DNA of 45,698 bases from Nocardioides agariphilus (GTDB lineage: Bacteria; Actinomycetota; Actinomycetes; Propionibacteriales; Nocardioidaceae), in NCBI RefSeq assembly GCF_015352445.1, contig NZ_JADKPO010000035.1, forward strand, positions 1 through 45,698. Reading direction: 5' to 3'. How positions within the stretch are numbered: the first letter of the stretch is position 1; each line of letters begins with the position of its first letter. The position numbers and the translations under genes are program-made. Below, piece after piece: positions 38,268-45,698 of the stretch. The notes under the pieces are model-generated. The model saw only the letters and a program-made list of their open reading frames with translations. It was not told where the DNA came from and ran no database searches.

Positions 38268-39184
38268 AGCACCTCCCGACCCGACCGTCTGCGCAGCACG
38301 ACTCCGGCCTCGAGGAGCACTTTGAGGTGGCCACCGACCGAGCCGATGGCCTGGCCGGTGAGCACGGAGAGCTGTGAGGTGCTGCGCGGCACATCGAGCA
38401 GGGTCAGCACCTCCGCACGGTTCGACCCCACCAACGGCGCCAGGCCCGCGCTACTGCCGGCATCGACGCTGGCCAGCCGGCCGGCCACCGGGTAGTAGAT
38501 CGCGTAGCGCGTGTCGTGCCACCCCACCCAGCTCCCGTCGGTGTGCGTGGGCACGAACAGCAGTCGGCTCCCGGGGGCGAGAGTACGGGTCGGCAGTGCG
38601 TAGCGGTTGATTCGCAGCTCCCCGTCACCGACCCACTCGCGGTCGCGACCGAGGTCGCGCAGCACCCCGCCCCAGCCGTGCTTGGCCAGCTGCGCGGTGC
38701 GACCGACGATGTCGGCGCGCAGGACGCGCTCGCGCCGGGCCCAGTCGGTCTCGACGGTGTGGGTCCACAGCCACACGACGAGGTCGCGCACGAGGTCGCG
38801 CACGCCAGGTGCCATCAGACTGGCCGCCAAAGGTACCTGTGTCGTCTCGCGGAGGTCGGCTCGGACATCCTCGTCGGTGAGCCGCCCCAGCTGGGCCAGG
38901 TCGTCCTCGAAGGTCTGTTCGTCCTTCTCCGGCGGCATGCTGAGGTAGTCGGCCAACCAACCCGCACGGTCGCGTCGGGAATCGCGGAAGCTGGCCGCGA
39001 CCAGGTCGGCGACCCCCTCCCGGCTGGCCGCCCACGCGGTGAACGCCGCGCCATGGGCCGCGCCGAAGGATCGCTGCTCGGGTGACCGAGGTCGAATCAA
39101 GGCACCGAGTGCGCCGACGACCTCGGCCAGCGGCGACACCGCGAACCGGCTCTGCGCCAGCACGTCCGCGGGCACCTTCCACAT
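38219..39184 (-). CDS. ArsR family transcriptional regulator
   Basis: A 321-residue regulator. The N-terminal 230 residues belong to the DUF5937-like ligand/partner domain found in large ArsR proteins (SRFAVSPLAEVVGALGALIRP, HGWGGVLRDLGRDREW, LLFVPTHTDGSWVGWHDTRYAIYYPVAG). The C-terminal 80 residues are the winged helix (RAEVLTLLDVPRSTSQLSVLTGQAIGSVGGHLKVLLEAGVVLRRRSGREVLYW). No metal-binding cysteine box is visible. The ATG at 39184 is used. It is divergent from an MFS exporter, with a perfect palindrome in the shared region, a typical repressor-exporter arrangement. Confidence 0.87.
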   Translation of the reverse strand: MWKVPADVLAQSRFAVSPLAEVVGALGALIRPRSPEQRSFGAAHGAAFTAWAASREGVADLVAASFRDSRRDRAGWLADYLSMPPEKDEQTFEDDLAQLGRLTDEDVRADLRETTQVPLAASLMAPGVRDLVRDLVVWLWTHTVETDWARRERVLRADIVGRTAQLAKHGWGGVLRDLGRDREWVGDGELRINRYALPTRTLAPGSRLLFVPTHTDGSWVGWHDTRYAIYYPVAGRLASVDAGSSAGLAPLVGSNRAEVLTLLDVPRSTSQLSVLTGQAIGSVGGHLKVLLEAGVVLRRRSGREVLYWRTPLGDALVAAGR

Positions 39185-39210
39185 CCCCACCCCACAGTCC
39201 CCTTTCCCGG

Positions 39211-39234
39211 CGGTCGAGCGGTCGAGCGGTCGAG
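39211..39234. repeat. Triple 8-bp tandem repeat
   Basis: CGGTCGAG is repeated three times without change in the region between the ArsR and MFS genes, next to the operator candidate. It may be simple slippage or a set of half-sites; nothing favours either. Confidence 0.8.
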
Positions 39235-39243
39235 CCAAATGTC

Positions 39244-39267
39244 ATGTTTCGCCTGTCCACGAAACAT
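39244..39267. promoter_or_regulatory. Candidate ArsR operator
   Basis: The perfect inverted repeat ATGTTTCG-N8-CGAAACAT (24 bp) lies between the divergent ArsR (39184) and MFS (39304) genes. It is conspicuously AT-rich for this genome. A dimeric winged-helix regulator binding here could repress both directions. It starts 60 bp from the ArsR ATG and ends 37 bp from the MFS start. Confidence 0.65.
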
Positions 39268-39303
39268 TAGCGAACCCCGTGCCAGGCCGAGAGCCTTGTC
39301 CTC

Positions 39304-40509
39304 GTGCGCACCTACCGCGAGCTGTTCGCGATCACCGAGTTCCGGGTGCTGTTCACCACGACCTCGCTCAACGTGGCGGCAAGCTCGGTGGCCAGCCTGG
39401 CCCTCGGGACGCTGACCTACACCGAGACCGGTTCGCCTCTGCTGGCGGCGTTCGTGATGTTCGGCGGGCCGCTGGTGCGACTGGCGACCTCGTGGTTCCT
39501 GCTCAGCCTCTCCGACCTGTGGCGCCCTCGCACCGCGATGGTGCTGGCCGCCGGGATCGGGGTCGTGGCGGACCTCGCCCAGGCCCTCCCCGACCTGCCG
39601 ATGGCCGCGCGTCTCGTCGTACTCGTCGTGCCCTGGATCCTGCTCTCGGCGATGGGCGGCAGCATGATCGCGCTGGTCTCCGACGTGGTCCCCGATGGCT
39701 CGTTCGTCTTCGCCCGCGCCACGATCAACATCGCGGTCGGTGTCATGCAGATCGTCGGCTACGGACTCGGCGGCCTACTCCTGTTGGCCCTGACCACCAG
39801 CCAACTGTTCCTCGGCGCGGCCGCCTGCTCGTTGCTTGCTCTGCTGCTGGTGCGCTTCGGGCTCCGCGACCACCCGCCGCGTGCGACCGGGAAGGCGGTA
39901 GAGCGCAGCCGCGCCGTCAACCGACTGCTCCTGGGCTCCCCCGTCCTCCGGCCGGTCTACCTCTCGCTCTGGGTGCCCAACGGGCTCGTGGTCGGCTGCG
40001 AGGCCCTGATCTTGCCGTTCGCCGGGGACCGCGCGGGGTTCCTCTTCGCCGCGACCGCCGTCGGGATGCTCGCCGGCGACGTGCTGATGGGGCGCGTCAT
40101 CGCCCCGCACTGGAGGGACCGGCTGGTCGAGCCGGCACGCATGCTGCTGGCCGTGCCGTGGCTGTTCTTCCTGCTGGAGCCGTCGCTGCCGTTCGCCTGT
40201 GCACTGGCCGCCGTCGCGTCCGTCGGGTACTGCGCGAGCCTGCCGCTCCAAGAGCGCCTGGTGAGCCGCACCGCCCCCGACATCCGCGGCCAGGTGCTCG
40301 GGCTGCACAGCCTCGGGATGATGTCGATGCAGGGGGTCGGCGCCCTCCTGGCCGGTGGCCTGGCGACGGTGCTGGGCGGTGACTCGTCCGCGGCGGCACT
40401 GGCGATCGGCGTGATGTCGAGCGCCTCCTTGCTGGTCACGTTGTCGCTGGTCAGCGGGCTGCGCCGAAGCCGTGAGGGCACGAGCGTCGAGGTGCACGCG
40501 CTGGGCTGA
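39304..40509 (+). CDS. MFS transporter
   Basis: A 401-residue major facilitator with about twelve spans, starting VRTYRELFAITEFRVLFTTT, with SDLWRPRTAMVLAAG in the first intracellular loop and RTAPDIRGQVLGLHSLGMM in the second half. It resembles drug/siderophore exporters of the MFS_1/MFS_3 groups. It is divergent from the ArsR gene and probably controlled by it through the palindrome at 39244-39267. GTG start; no TANNNT lies at the leaderless distance, so its promoter may be further upstream under the operator. Confidence 0.87.
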   Translation: MRTYRELFAITEFRVLFTTTSLNVAASSVASLALGTLTYTETGSPLLAAFVMFGGPLVRLATSWFLLSLSDLWRPRTAMVLAAGIGVVADLAQALPDLPMAARLVVLVVPWILLSAMGGSMIALVSDVVPDGSFVFARATINIAVGVMQIVGYGLGGLLLLALTTSQLFLGAAACSLLALLLVRFGLRDHPPRATGKAVERSRAVNRLLLGSPVLRPVYLSLWVPNGLVVGCEALILPFAGDRAGFLFAATAVGMLAGDVLMGRVIAPHWRDRLVEPARMLLAVPWLFFLLEPSLPFACALAAVASVGYCASLPLQERLVSRTAPDIRGQVLGLHSLGMMSMQGVGALLAGGLATVLGGDSSAAALAIGVMSSASLLVTLSLVSGLRRSREGTSVEVHALG

Positions 40510-40730
40510 CAGGGCGCGAGATCGCCTCCGTGACCTAGACCGGTCCAGACCGAGTTCGTCGGCCCATAGGGCAGCACTAGTAGCCCGAACGGGCCATGTG
40601 GAGCGTGTTGCCGCGACAGCGGCGTGCCCGGTCACCAGACTCGGAGTCACAAGCAGCACCGGCACCACCCCTCGAAACTCCCCAAGTTTCCTAGTCCAGC
40701 CGCCTCAGTAAGCCCCCAGGAGGTCCCGCG
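40510..40730. other. Largest non-coding gap, regulatory region of the DUF6916-like gene
   Basis: The 221-bp interval is the longest stretch without a gene in the window. It holds two short inverted repeats (GACTCGGAGTC at 40638-40648; GAAACT-N5-AGTTTC at 40674-40690) and a consensus AGGAGGT ribosome-binding site just before 40731. I found no open frame with coding character and no tRNA-like structure. A promoter for the downstream gene must lie here, but the boxes are not clear. Confidence 0.5.
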
Positions 40731-41054
40731 ATGACGATGACGCCGATCGGCCGCCGTATCGAACCGACGTACGCCGTTCTGCGTGACCTGCTGGGGTGCG
40801 AGGTGACCGCGACGGCGAGTCCGCTCGATGGATACGGCGCGGTGGCCTTGACCTTCGAGTTCCTCTCCACGCCCGTCGCGTGGGGCGGTGCAGTGACCTA
40901 CAGCGTGCGCATCACCGGTCCCGTCGACCACCCGATGGTGCCGGGTCGCTACGAGCTCGTGCACGACGACCTGTCGATGGTGCTGGCGCTGTATCCGGTC
41001 GCCCAGGACGCGCGCTTCGTGCACTACGAGGCCTACCTCGGCGAGCCGCTCTGA
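40731..41054 (+). CDS. DUF6916-like small protein
   Basis: A 107-residue protein whose second half (VTYSVRITGPVDHPMVPGRYEL, VHDDLSMVLALYPVAQDARFVHYEAYLG) resembles the DUF6916 family of small beta-rich proteins; assignment is from memory of the pattern. Function unknown. The start is certain: ATG preceded by AGGAGGT with 6 nt between, the strongest Shine-Dalgarno outside the str operon. Most neighbours are leaderless, so this gene is probably translated efficiently from a leadered mRNA. A strong hairpin follows it. Confidence 0.75.
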   Translation: MTMTPIGRRIEPTYAVLRDLLGCEVTATASPLDGYGAVALTFEFLSTPVAWGGAVTYSVRITGPVDHPMVPGRYELVHDDLSMVLALYPVAQDARFVHYEAYLGEPL

Positions 41055-41082
41055 TCTCCCCCTGAAGTATCCCCAGGGCCGC

Positions 41083-41114
41083 GCGGCCGGCGAGGAGTCC
41101 TCCTCGCCGGTCGC
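41083..41114. terminator. Hairpin after the DUF6916-like gene
   Basis: The arms CCGGCGAGGA (41087-41096) and TCCTCGCCGG (41101-41110) pair perfectly around a 4-nt loop, and the stem extends to 14 bp with one mismatch. It lies 28 bp after the stop of the DUF6916-like gene and 30 bp before the phosphotransferase start. There is no T-run, so it is a presumed intrinsic or structure-dependent terminator. Confidence 0.65.
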
Positions 41115-41143
41115 AAGGCGCCAACCACCGTCACCATGGGCCA

Positions 41144-42094
41144 ATGAACCGTCAGCTGGCCGCCCAGGTTGCGGACCGCTTCGACCTCGGCCCCGACGCC
41201 CGGCCTGAGGTCGAAGCGGTGCGGGGTGAGCAGGGCCAGGTACGCCGTCTCATCACCGCCCGCGGGACCTACGCCGTCAAGGAGTCCTTCGGCTCTGCTG
41301 ACTCGGTCGATCCCGACGAGGCGCAGCTGAGCGCGCAGTTCCAGGTCGCGTGCCACGACGCCGGGGTCGCGTGCCCGCGGCCGCTCCCGGATCGTGACGG
41401 GCGGTTCCTGGCGGTCATCGAGGGTGTGCCGATCCGGGTGCAGACCTGGGTGGAGGTGACCGACGCCGACAACTCGATCGACCCGGTGGCGGTGGGCAAC
41501 GTGCTGGCGACGCTGCACCGGGTCGTCGTACCCGCCGCCGCGCCCCCTCACGGGTGGGGCACCGAACCTGTCGGCCGCACCGAGTGGCGGGCGCTGGTGA
41601 AGGCTGCGAAGGGCGCGGGTGCGCCGTTCGCGGCTCGCCTCGACGCACTGACTCCGGCCCTGCTGGCCATGGAGGAGCTGCTCACCCCGATGGTGGGCGT
41701 GCAGTGGTGCCACCTCGACCTGTGGGCCGACAACCTGCGCCTCGGGCCGGACGGGCAGGCCTGCGTCGTCGACTTCGACAACGCAGGGGCCGGCGACCCC
41801 ACCCGCGAGCTGGCGATGGTGCTCTTCGAGTTCGCCCGTACCTCCCGCGACCGGGCGGAGCGGCTGGTCTCGGCGTACGTCGACGCGGGCGGCCCTGGTC
41901 GTGTCACGCGTGCCCAGGACTTCGGGCTGACGATCGCCCAGCTGCACCACATCCTGCGCTACCAGGTGCTCGGCTGGCTGGCGGCCCGCGACCCCGAAGC
42001 GAGGGCACGCGCCCACGCCGGCGTCGCGGAGTTCGTCGATGACCCCTTCCTGCCCGAGGACGTGGAGCGCATCCTGGGCTGGCTCAGCCCCTAG
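41144..42094 (+). CDS. Aminoglycoside phosphotransferase-like kinase
   Basis: A 316-residue protein-kinase-fold phosphotransferase of the APH/choline-kinase group. The ATP-binding lysine is in YAVKESFG, the catalytic Brenner loop is WCHLDLWADN, and the metal-binding DFD is in VVDFDNAGAGD. Substrates of such chromosomal APH-like kinases are usually small metabolites rather than antibiotics, so resistance should not be assumed. The ATG at 41144 is preceded by CACCAT with 6 nt between. A three-codon open frame (41136-41147) overlaps the start. Its TAG stop forms part of the -10 box of the next gene. Confidence 0.85.
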   Translation: MNRQLAAQVADRFDLGPDARPEVEAVRGEQGQVRRLITARGTYAVKESFGSADSVDPDEAQLSAQFQVACHDAGVACPRPLPDRDGRFLAVIEGVPIRVQTWVEVTDADNSIDPVAVGNVLATLHRVVVPAAAPPHGWGTEPVGRTEWRALVKAAKGAGAPFAARLDALTPALLAMEELLTPMVGVQWCHLDLWADNLRLGPDGQACVVDFDNAGAGDPTRELAMVLFEFARTSRDRAERLVSAYVDAGGPGRVTRAQDFGLTIAQLHHILRYQVLGWLAARDPEARARAHAGVAEFVDDPFLPEDVERILGWLSP

Positions 42095-42104
42095 AGTGCG
42101 AGCT

Positions 42105-42788
42105 GTGAGCCCTCGTGCTGCCCGGGCCTGGCACCTGCTGACGTTTCTCGTCGCGGCCTTCGCCCTGGTCTTCCAGCTCGTGCTGGTCTACCGCGGGGGC
42201 CACGTGCTCGACGAGGTGGAGCCTCCGCCCACGGACGAGCGGGTGCGGCGCTACTTCTTCTACTTCACGATCCAGAGCAATATCGCGGTCGCGTGGGTGA
42301 CCTACCTGCTCGCGCGCGGCCGCGAGAGCGACACCCGCTTCTTCCGGGTGCTCCGTCTCGACGCGGTCCTCGGTATCGCCGTCACGGGACTGGTGCACTT
42401 CGTGCTGCTGCGGCCGTTGCTCGATCTCGACGGCGCGGACTTCTGGGCCGACAAGCTGCTCCACATGGTGGTCCCGGCGCTGGCCGTCGCGGGTTGGCTG
42501 GTGCACGGGCCGCGCCATCTGCTCGCGAACCGAGATGTGCCGCCCTCACTGGTCTGGCCGATCCTGTGGCTGCTGCTGATCCTGACCACCGGGCCACTGT
42601 TCGACGACTGGTACCCCTACCCCTTCATCGACGTAGCGGAACACGGACTCGGCATCGTGCTGGTGAACTCGCTCGGCATCACCGTGCTGTTCCTCGCGAT
42701 CGCCTACGGCCTGGTCTGGCTCGAGCGGCGCCTGCCCCCGAGAGATGGCCAGCACAAATCGGATGACAGCGAGGTCTCCCGGGCGTAG
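42105..42788 (+). CDS. Pr6Pr-like membrane protein
   Basis: A 227-residue protein with about six hydrophobic spans, containing the family-like segment RRYFFYFTIQSNIAVAWVTYLLA, then VLGIAVTGLVHFVLLRPLL, DKLLHMVVPALAVAGWLVHGP and WPILWLLLILTTGPLFDDWYPYPFID. This matches the Pr6Pr (FAR-17a/AIG1-related) membrane family; its activity in bacteria is not established. The GTG at 42105 follows TAGAGT with 7 nt between; the T-A-G of that box is the stop codon of the preceding phosphotransferase gene. The next gene downstream is the HelD-type ATPase. Confidence 0.82.
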   Translation: MSPRAARAWHLLTFLVAAFALVFQLVLVYRGGHVLDEVEPPPTDERVRRYFFYFTIQSNIAVAWVTYLLARGRESDTRFFRVLRLDAVLGIAVTGLVHFVLLRPLLDLDGADFWADKLLHMVVPALAVAGWLVHGPRHLLANRDVPPSLVWPILWLLLILTTGPLFDDWYPYPFIDVAEHGLGIVLVNSLGITVLFLAIAYGLVWLERRLPPRDGQHKSDDSEVSRA

Positions 42789-42880
42789 CGTCGCTCGGCC
42801 CGCCGCCGCCCATCGCAGGTCGAGGTGCGAAGGCTGTCATGGCCTGAGCCTCGAGACCACCGTTCCTCGGAGGTACGCCC

Positions 42881-44941
42881 TTGCCCACCGACGACCTCAC
42901 TGCCGAACAACGACATCTGGCCGAGTCCCGCGAACAGCTGGCACGCATGCGAGCCCGCACCGCGTCGATGGACGCATCCGCTGGCGGCGACTGGGTCAGC
43001 CGCGAGTACCTCCAGTCCACCTTCGCCCTGCGCATGAAGCAGCTCGCCGACGACCCGAACGTGCCGCTGTTCTTCGGTCGCCTCGACTACGCCGGCGGCC
43101 AGTCCCACGTCGAGGGCGAGTTTCACATCGGCCGCCGCCACGTCAGCGACGTCGAGGGCGACCCGCTCGTCATCGACTGGCGGGCACCGGTCTCGCTGCC
43201 GTTCTACCGAGCCACGCGAGCCGACCCGATGGGCGTCGAGCGGCGGCGACGGTTCGGGTTCCAGCACGGCTCCCTGACGTCGTACGAGGACGAGGACCTC
43301 ACCTCTGCTGCTCCCTCCGGCGAGGACTACTCGGCGATCCTCGAGCAGGAGATCGAGCGGCCACGTGTGGGGCCGATGCGCGACATCGTCGCCACCATCC
43401 AGCCCGAGCAGGACGTCATCGTGCGCTCAGACCTCTCGCAGTCGATCTGCGTGCAGGGTGCGCCGGGTACGGGCAAGACGGCGGTCGGCCTGCACCGCGC
43501 GGCGTACCTGCTGTTCGCCCACCGCGAGCAGCTGACCCGGCAGGGCGTGCTCGTGGTCGGGCCCAACGCCAGCTTCCTGCGCTACATCCGCGACGTGCTG
43601 CCGGCGCTCGGCGAGGTCGAGGCGACGCAGTCCACGATCGCCGAGCTCGCCGAGAAGGCGTTGCGGGCGGTCAACCCGAAGTGGTCGGTTCGCGGTGAGG
43701 AACCGGCCCACGTGGCCACGTTGAAGGGCGATGCCCGCCTGGCCGAGGTGCTCTCCCGAGCACTGTGGTCCCACGTCACGCTGCCGACCGATGCCCTCGT
43801 CGTACCTCGCGGTGCGCGACGGTGGCGGGTGGGCGTCTACGAGGCCGAGGAGGTCGTCACCTCGCTGCGCAACCGAGGAGTGCGCTACGGCGCCGCCCGC
43901 GCGATGGTTCCGCAAGCCTTGGCCCACCGGATCCTGGTGCGGATGGAGCTCGCCGGCGACTCCCCCGACGACCGGGTGCAGGACGCCGTCGCGCGCAGCA
44001 AGCCGGTCAAGGACTATGCCGGTGCGATGTGGCCGGCGGTCGACCCGGCGCGACTGGTGTGGCGCGTGCTCTCGGACCCCGAGCTCCTCGCCTCAGCCGC
44101 ATCCGGGTTGCTCACCGAGGACGAGCAGGCGCTGCTGCTCTGGTCGAAGCCGCCCAAGAGCCCCGCCTCGACTCCGTGGACCCTCGCCGAGGCGGTCCTG
44201 GTGGACGAGGCGGCCGACCTCGTCGAGCGCACCGGTTCGGTCGGCCACATCGTGGCCGACGAAGCACAGGACCTCTCCCCGATGATGCTGCGCGCGCTCG
44301 CTCGTCGTTCGTCGACGGGGTCGCTGACCGTGCTCGGAGACCTGGCCCAGGCCACGACACCGTGGGCCACCCGTTCGTGGGCAGAAGCCCTTGCCCACCT
44401 GGGCAAACCCGACGCCCACGTCGAGCAGCTGACCCGCGGGTTCCGGGTCCCCGGCGAGGTCATCGAGTACGCCGCGCGCCTGCTGCCCCAGATCGCCCCA
44501 GGCCTCGAACCCCCGACGTCCGTGCGCCGATCGCGAGGCGAGTTGGAGATCGTGCCCCTCGACTCGGTCTCCGCCGTGGTCGCCGGGGTGCTGGGACGCG
44601 AGGGTTCGATCGGCCTGATCGCACCCGACTCGATGATCAGCGACGTCGGGCGCGACCTCACGGCGGCCGGCGTACGTTTCGGCATCGTCGGCCAGGACCC
44701 CGCCGAGGATGCCGATCCCGACGACGTCGAGACCGAGTTCGACCAGCACCTCGACCTGGTCCCCGCCTCACTGGCCAAGGGCCTGGAGTTCGACCACGTC
44801 GTGCTCCTCGAACCGGCCGCCCTCGTGGCGGCCGAGCCCGACCGGATCACCGGACTACGCCGGCTCTACGTCTGCCTCACCCGTGCTGTCACCTCGCTCG
44901 TGATCGCGCACGCGCAGCCGTTGCCTGCCGAGCTGTCGTGA
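42881..44941 (+). CDS. HelD-family RNA polymerase recycling ATPase
   Basis: A 686-residue UvrD/Rep-like superfamily 1 ATPase of the HelD type, which binds RNA polymerase and releases stalled or inactive complexes; the related HelR proteins contribute to rifamycin tolerance. An N-terminal coiled-coil-like arm (EQRHLAESREQLARMRARTASM) precedes the 1A/1B region with VIDWRAPVSLPFYRAT. Walker A is QGAPGTGKTAVGLHRAAYLL, Walker B is HIVADEAQDLSPMMLRAL, and motif VI-like residues are in RRLYVCLTRAVTSLVI. The start is TTG at 42881, preceded by GGAGGT 6 nt upstream; no ATG or GTG fits the conserved N-terminus. It ends convergent with the lipoprotein remnant. Confidence 0.9.
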   Translation: MPTDDLTAEQRHLAESREQLARMRARTASMDASAGGDWVSREYLQSTFALRMKQLADDPNVPLFFGRLDYAGGQSHVEGEFHIGRRHVSDVEGDPLVIDWRAPVSLPFYRATRADPMGVERRRRFGFQHGSLTSYEDEDLTSAAPSGEDYSAILEQEIERPRVGPMRDIVATIQPEQDVIVRSDLSQSICVQGAPGTGKTAVGLHRAAYLLFAHREQLTRQGVLVVGPNASFLRYIRDVLPALGEVEATQSTIAELAEKALRAVNPKWSVRGEEPAHVATLKGDARLAEVLSRALWSHVTLPTDALVVPRGARRWRVGVYEAEEVVTSLRNRGVRYGAARAMVPQALAHRILVRMELAGDSPDDRVQDAVARSKPVKDYAGAMWPAVDPARLVWRVLSDPELLASAASGLLTEDEQALLLWSKPPKSPASTPWTLAEAVLVDEAADLVERTGSVGHIVADEAQDLSPMMLRALARRSSTGSLTVLGDLAQATTPWATRSWAEALAHLGKPDAHVEQLTRGFRVPGEVIEYAARLLPQIAPGLEPPTSVRRSRGELEIVPLDSVSAVVAGVLGREGSIGLIAPDSMISDVGRDLTAAGVRFGIVGQDPAEDADPDDVETEFDQHLDLVPASLAKGLEFDHVVLLEPAALVAAEPDRITGLRRLYVCLTRAVTSLVIAHAQPLPAELS

Positions 44942-45073
44942 CCTCGACCCCGGTGGTGGGGCCAGCGGCACTGCTCTCGATGGTGAACTCACATCTGCGA
45001 GGACTCGCCAGGACCGACTCGGTGTCGAGGTCCCCGCGCCGGGTGCCATGAGCGAGCCAGCCGACGCCGTCGT

Positions 45074-45497
45074 TCAGGGTTCGGAAAGCGTCAGGTCGAT
45101 CTCTTGGAGTCTGCCTCGATTGTCCGCGGCGAGCACCAGCGCGAAGTCGGTGGCGCACGTGCGCCACTCCTGTGTCGGCCGGATGACAACGACGCGTCCG
45201 GTGGGGAGCGGGCCGGTCCTCGAAGGCGCGCACACCACCTCGCCGTACTCCGCTGAGTAGACAAGCGAGGCATGATTGACGACGGCGCTGGCGAGGGGTC
45301 CAAGTAGGGTCCTGCACCAACATCGGCTGGTCGGGCTCGCCTGCATGCGTCTCCACAACCGCAGCATCAGGCGTTCGGGTTGCCTGTCTGTCGCCCTCGT
45401 TCAAGCTCGAGCGGGTCGAGCCCGTGGCACAGGCGCACAGCAAGAGTCCGGTGACCGCGCCGACCATCAGCAGTTCGGTTCTCCTGCTGATCGCCAC
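45074..45497 (-). pseudogene. Small lipoprotein gene with an apparent frameshift
   Basis: The first frame starts at GTG 45497 (GGAG 7 nt upstream) and gives a lipoprotein signal: basic ISRRTELL, hydrophobic MVGAVTGLLL and a lipobox-like LCAC, followed by SSLNEGDRQ... up to DPTWT. Beyond about 45295 protein-like sequence continues only in the +1 frame (ASAVVNHASLVYSAEYGE, RVVVIRPTQEWRTCATDF, LQEIDLTLSEP, stop at 45074). Removing one base from the G4 run at 45295-45298 (CCCC on the coding strand) would restore a 140-residue lipoprotein. It is either a real inactivating or phase-variable mutation, or a sequencing error. I do not recognise the family. Confidence 0.65.
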
Positions 45498-45595
45498 CAG
45501 CATGCTCCTTGACCCCGCGTCCTTGGCTGGCAGCACTATGACTCTTCACGAACGCACACGGTTGTCCCCCGTCGTGCGTCCGGTAGGCGGCGTTC

Positions 45596-45698
45596 CTATT
45601 GGCGTCTGGTGTAGGTGGTGGTGCCGTCGGGGTGGTGGTGGGTGTCCCAGTTGGGGTGGTGGGCTCGGTGGTGGTGGAAGGGGCAGAGGAGTTTGCCG
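45596..45698 (-). CDS. C-terminal end of a DUF222/13E12-type HNH endonuclease, truncated by the window edge
   Basis: The minus strand from the right edge to the TAG at 45596 reads GKLLCPFHHHRAHHPNWDT... ending YTRRQ. This is the end of the HNH motif (the L-C-x-x-H-H part that ligates zinc and holds catalytic histidines) as found in the repeated DUF222-HNH proteins of actinobacteria. The rest of the gene lies beyond the window. These proteins occur in many copies per genome and their role is unclear. Confidence 0.75.
   Translation of the reverse strand, partial: GKLLCPFHHHRAHHPNWDTHHHPDGTTTYTRRQ

Noticed and set aside
41136-41147. Three-codon open frame (ATG GGC CAA TGA) overlapping the phosphotransferase start
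   Set aside because: Too short to claim as a regulatory leader, with no ribosome-binding site; it arises easily from CCATGG-like sequence.
41144-42094. Aminoglycoside resistance gene
   Set aside because: The kinase motifs show only the broad APH fold; chromosomal members often act on metabolites, and nothing here indicates an antibiotic substrate.
44889-45536. Single uninterrupted 215-residue protein from the lipoprotein signal onward
   Set aside because: After about 45295 this frame becomes arginine-rich noise, while sensible protein sequence continues in the neighbouring frame, which points to a frameshift.

Overview
The window is GC-rich, densely packed actinobacterial chromosome, most likely from the family Nocardioidaceae (a Nocardioides-like organism). 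This rests on base composition, very frequent GTG starts, the rpsL-rpsG-fusA-tuf (str) operon, actinobacteria-specific families (DUF2530, DUF3027, a SigE-type ECF sigma factor, a BTAD/SARP regulator, an FHA-PP2C pair, an XPB-type helicase with a helicase-associated partner) and a DUF222/13E12-type HNH nuclease tail at the right edge. The species name is inference. No rRNA, tRNA, CRISPR array, prophage or complete insertion sequence was seen.

Layout. Positions 1-9436 hold a MoxR ATPase (its 5' end lies outside the window, and its N-terminus is built of 27-bp tandem repeats) with a DUF58 partner. A secreted fibronectin-III protein and a large BTAD/NB-ARC regulator follow, then divergent SpoIIM-family and RDD membrane proteins. 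Positions 9441-15417 carry a SigE-like sigma factor coupled to a membrane beta-propeller protein, an MFS carrier, trmB, DUF3224, a double-VOC protein, mug and a small membrane protein. Positions 15463-20043 are the str operon with a recognisable promoter and terminator. Positions 20040-25021 hold an MFS-MarR pair, DUF2530-DUF3027, a second MFS protein and a cold-shock protein. Positions 25083-30559 hold a HAD phosphatase, a secreted subtilase, a patatin-like lipase and an acyl-CoA ligase. Positions 30589-37334 hold FHA-PP2C, then the helicase-associated protein and the XPB helicase with an LLM oxidoreductase between them. Positions 37371-42788 hold an MpaB-like oxygenase, an ArsR regulator divergent from an MFS exporter, a DUF6916-like protein, a phosphotransferase and a Pr6Pr-like membrane protein. 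The right end has a HelD-type RNA polymerase remodelling ATPase, a lipoprotein gene that looks frameshifted, and the HNH fragment.

Regulation and repeats. The commonest promoter type is leaderless: a TANNNT hexamer ends 6-8 nt before the first codon of fourteen genes, and CANNNT does so for six more. At 8606-8615 one palindrome, AGCCTAGGCT, supplies both divergent -10 boxes. Small inverted-repeat elements of about 55 bp recur (A 2445-2498 and B 34753-34806 are one family; C 24548-24605 and D 35603-35659 share termini; E 7538-7590 is a perfect 19-bp inverted repeat). They border two places where genes interrupt what look like conserved neighbourhoods: the secreted-protein/BTAD pair, and the LLM gene between the two helicase-related genes. 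No complete new defence or biosynthetic system was identified. The best leads are this repeat-bordered islet pattern, the symmetrical leaderless promoter, a possible ACG start codon, and an ArsR operator.
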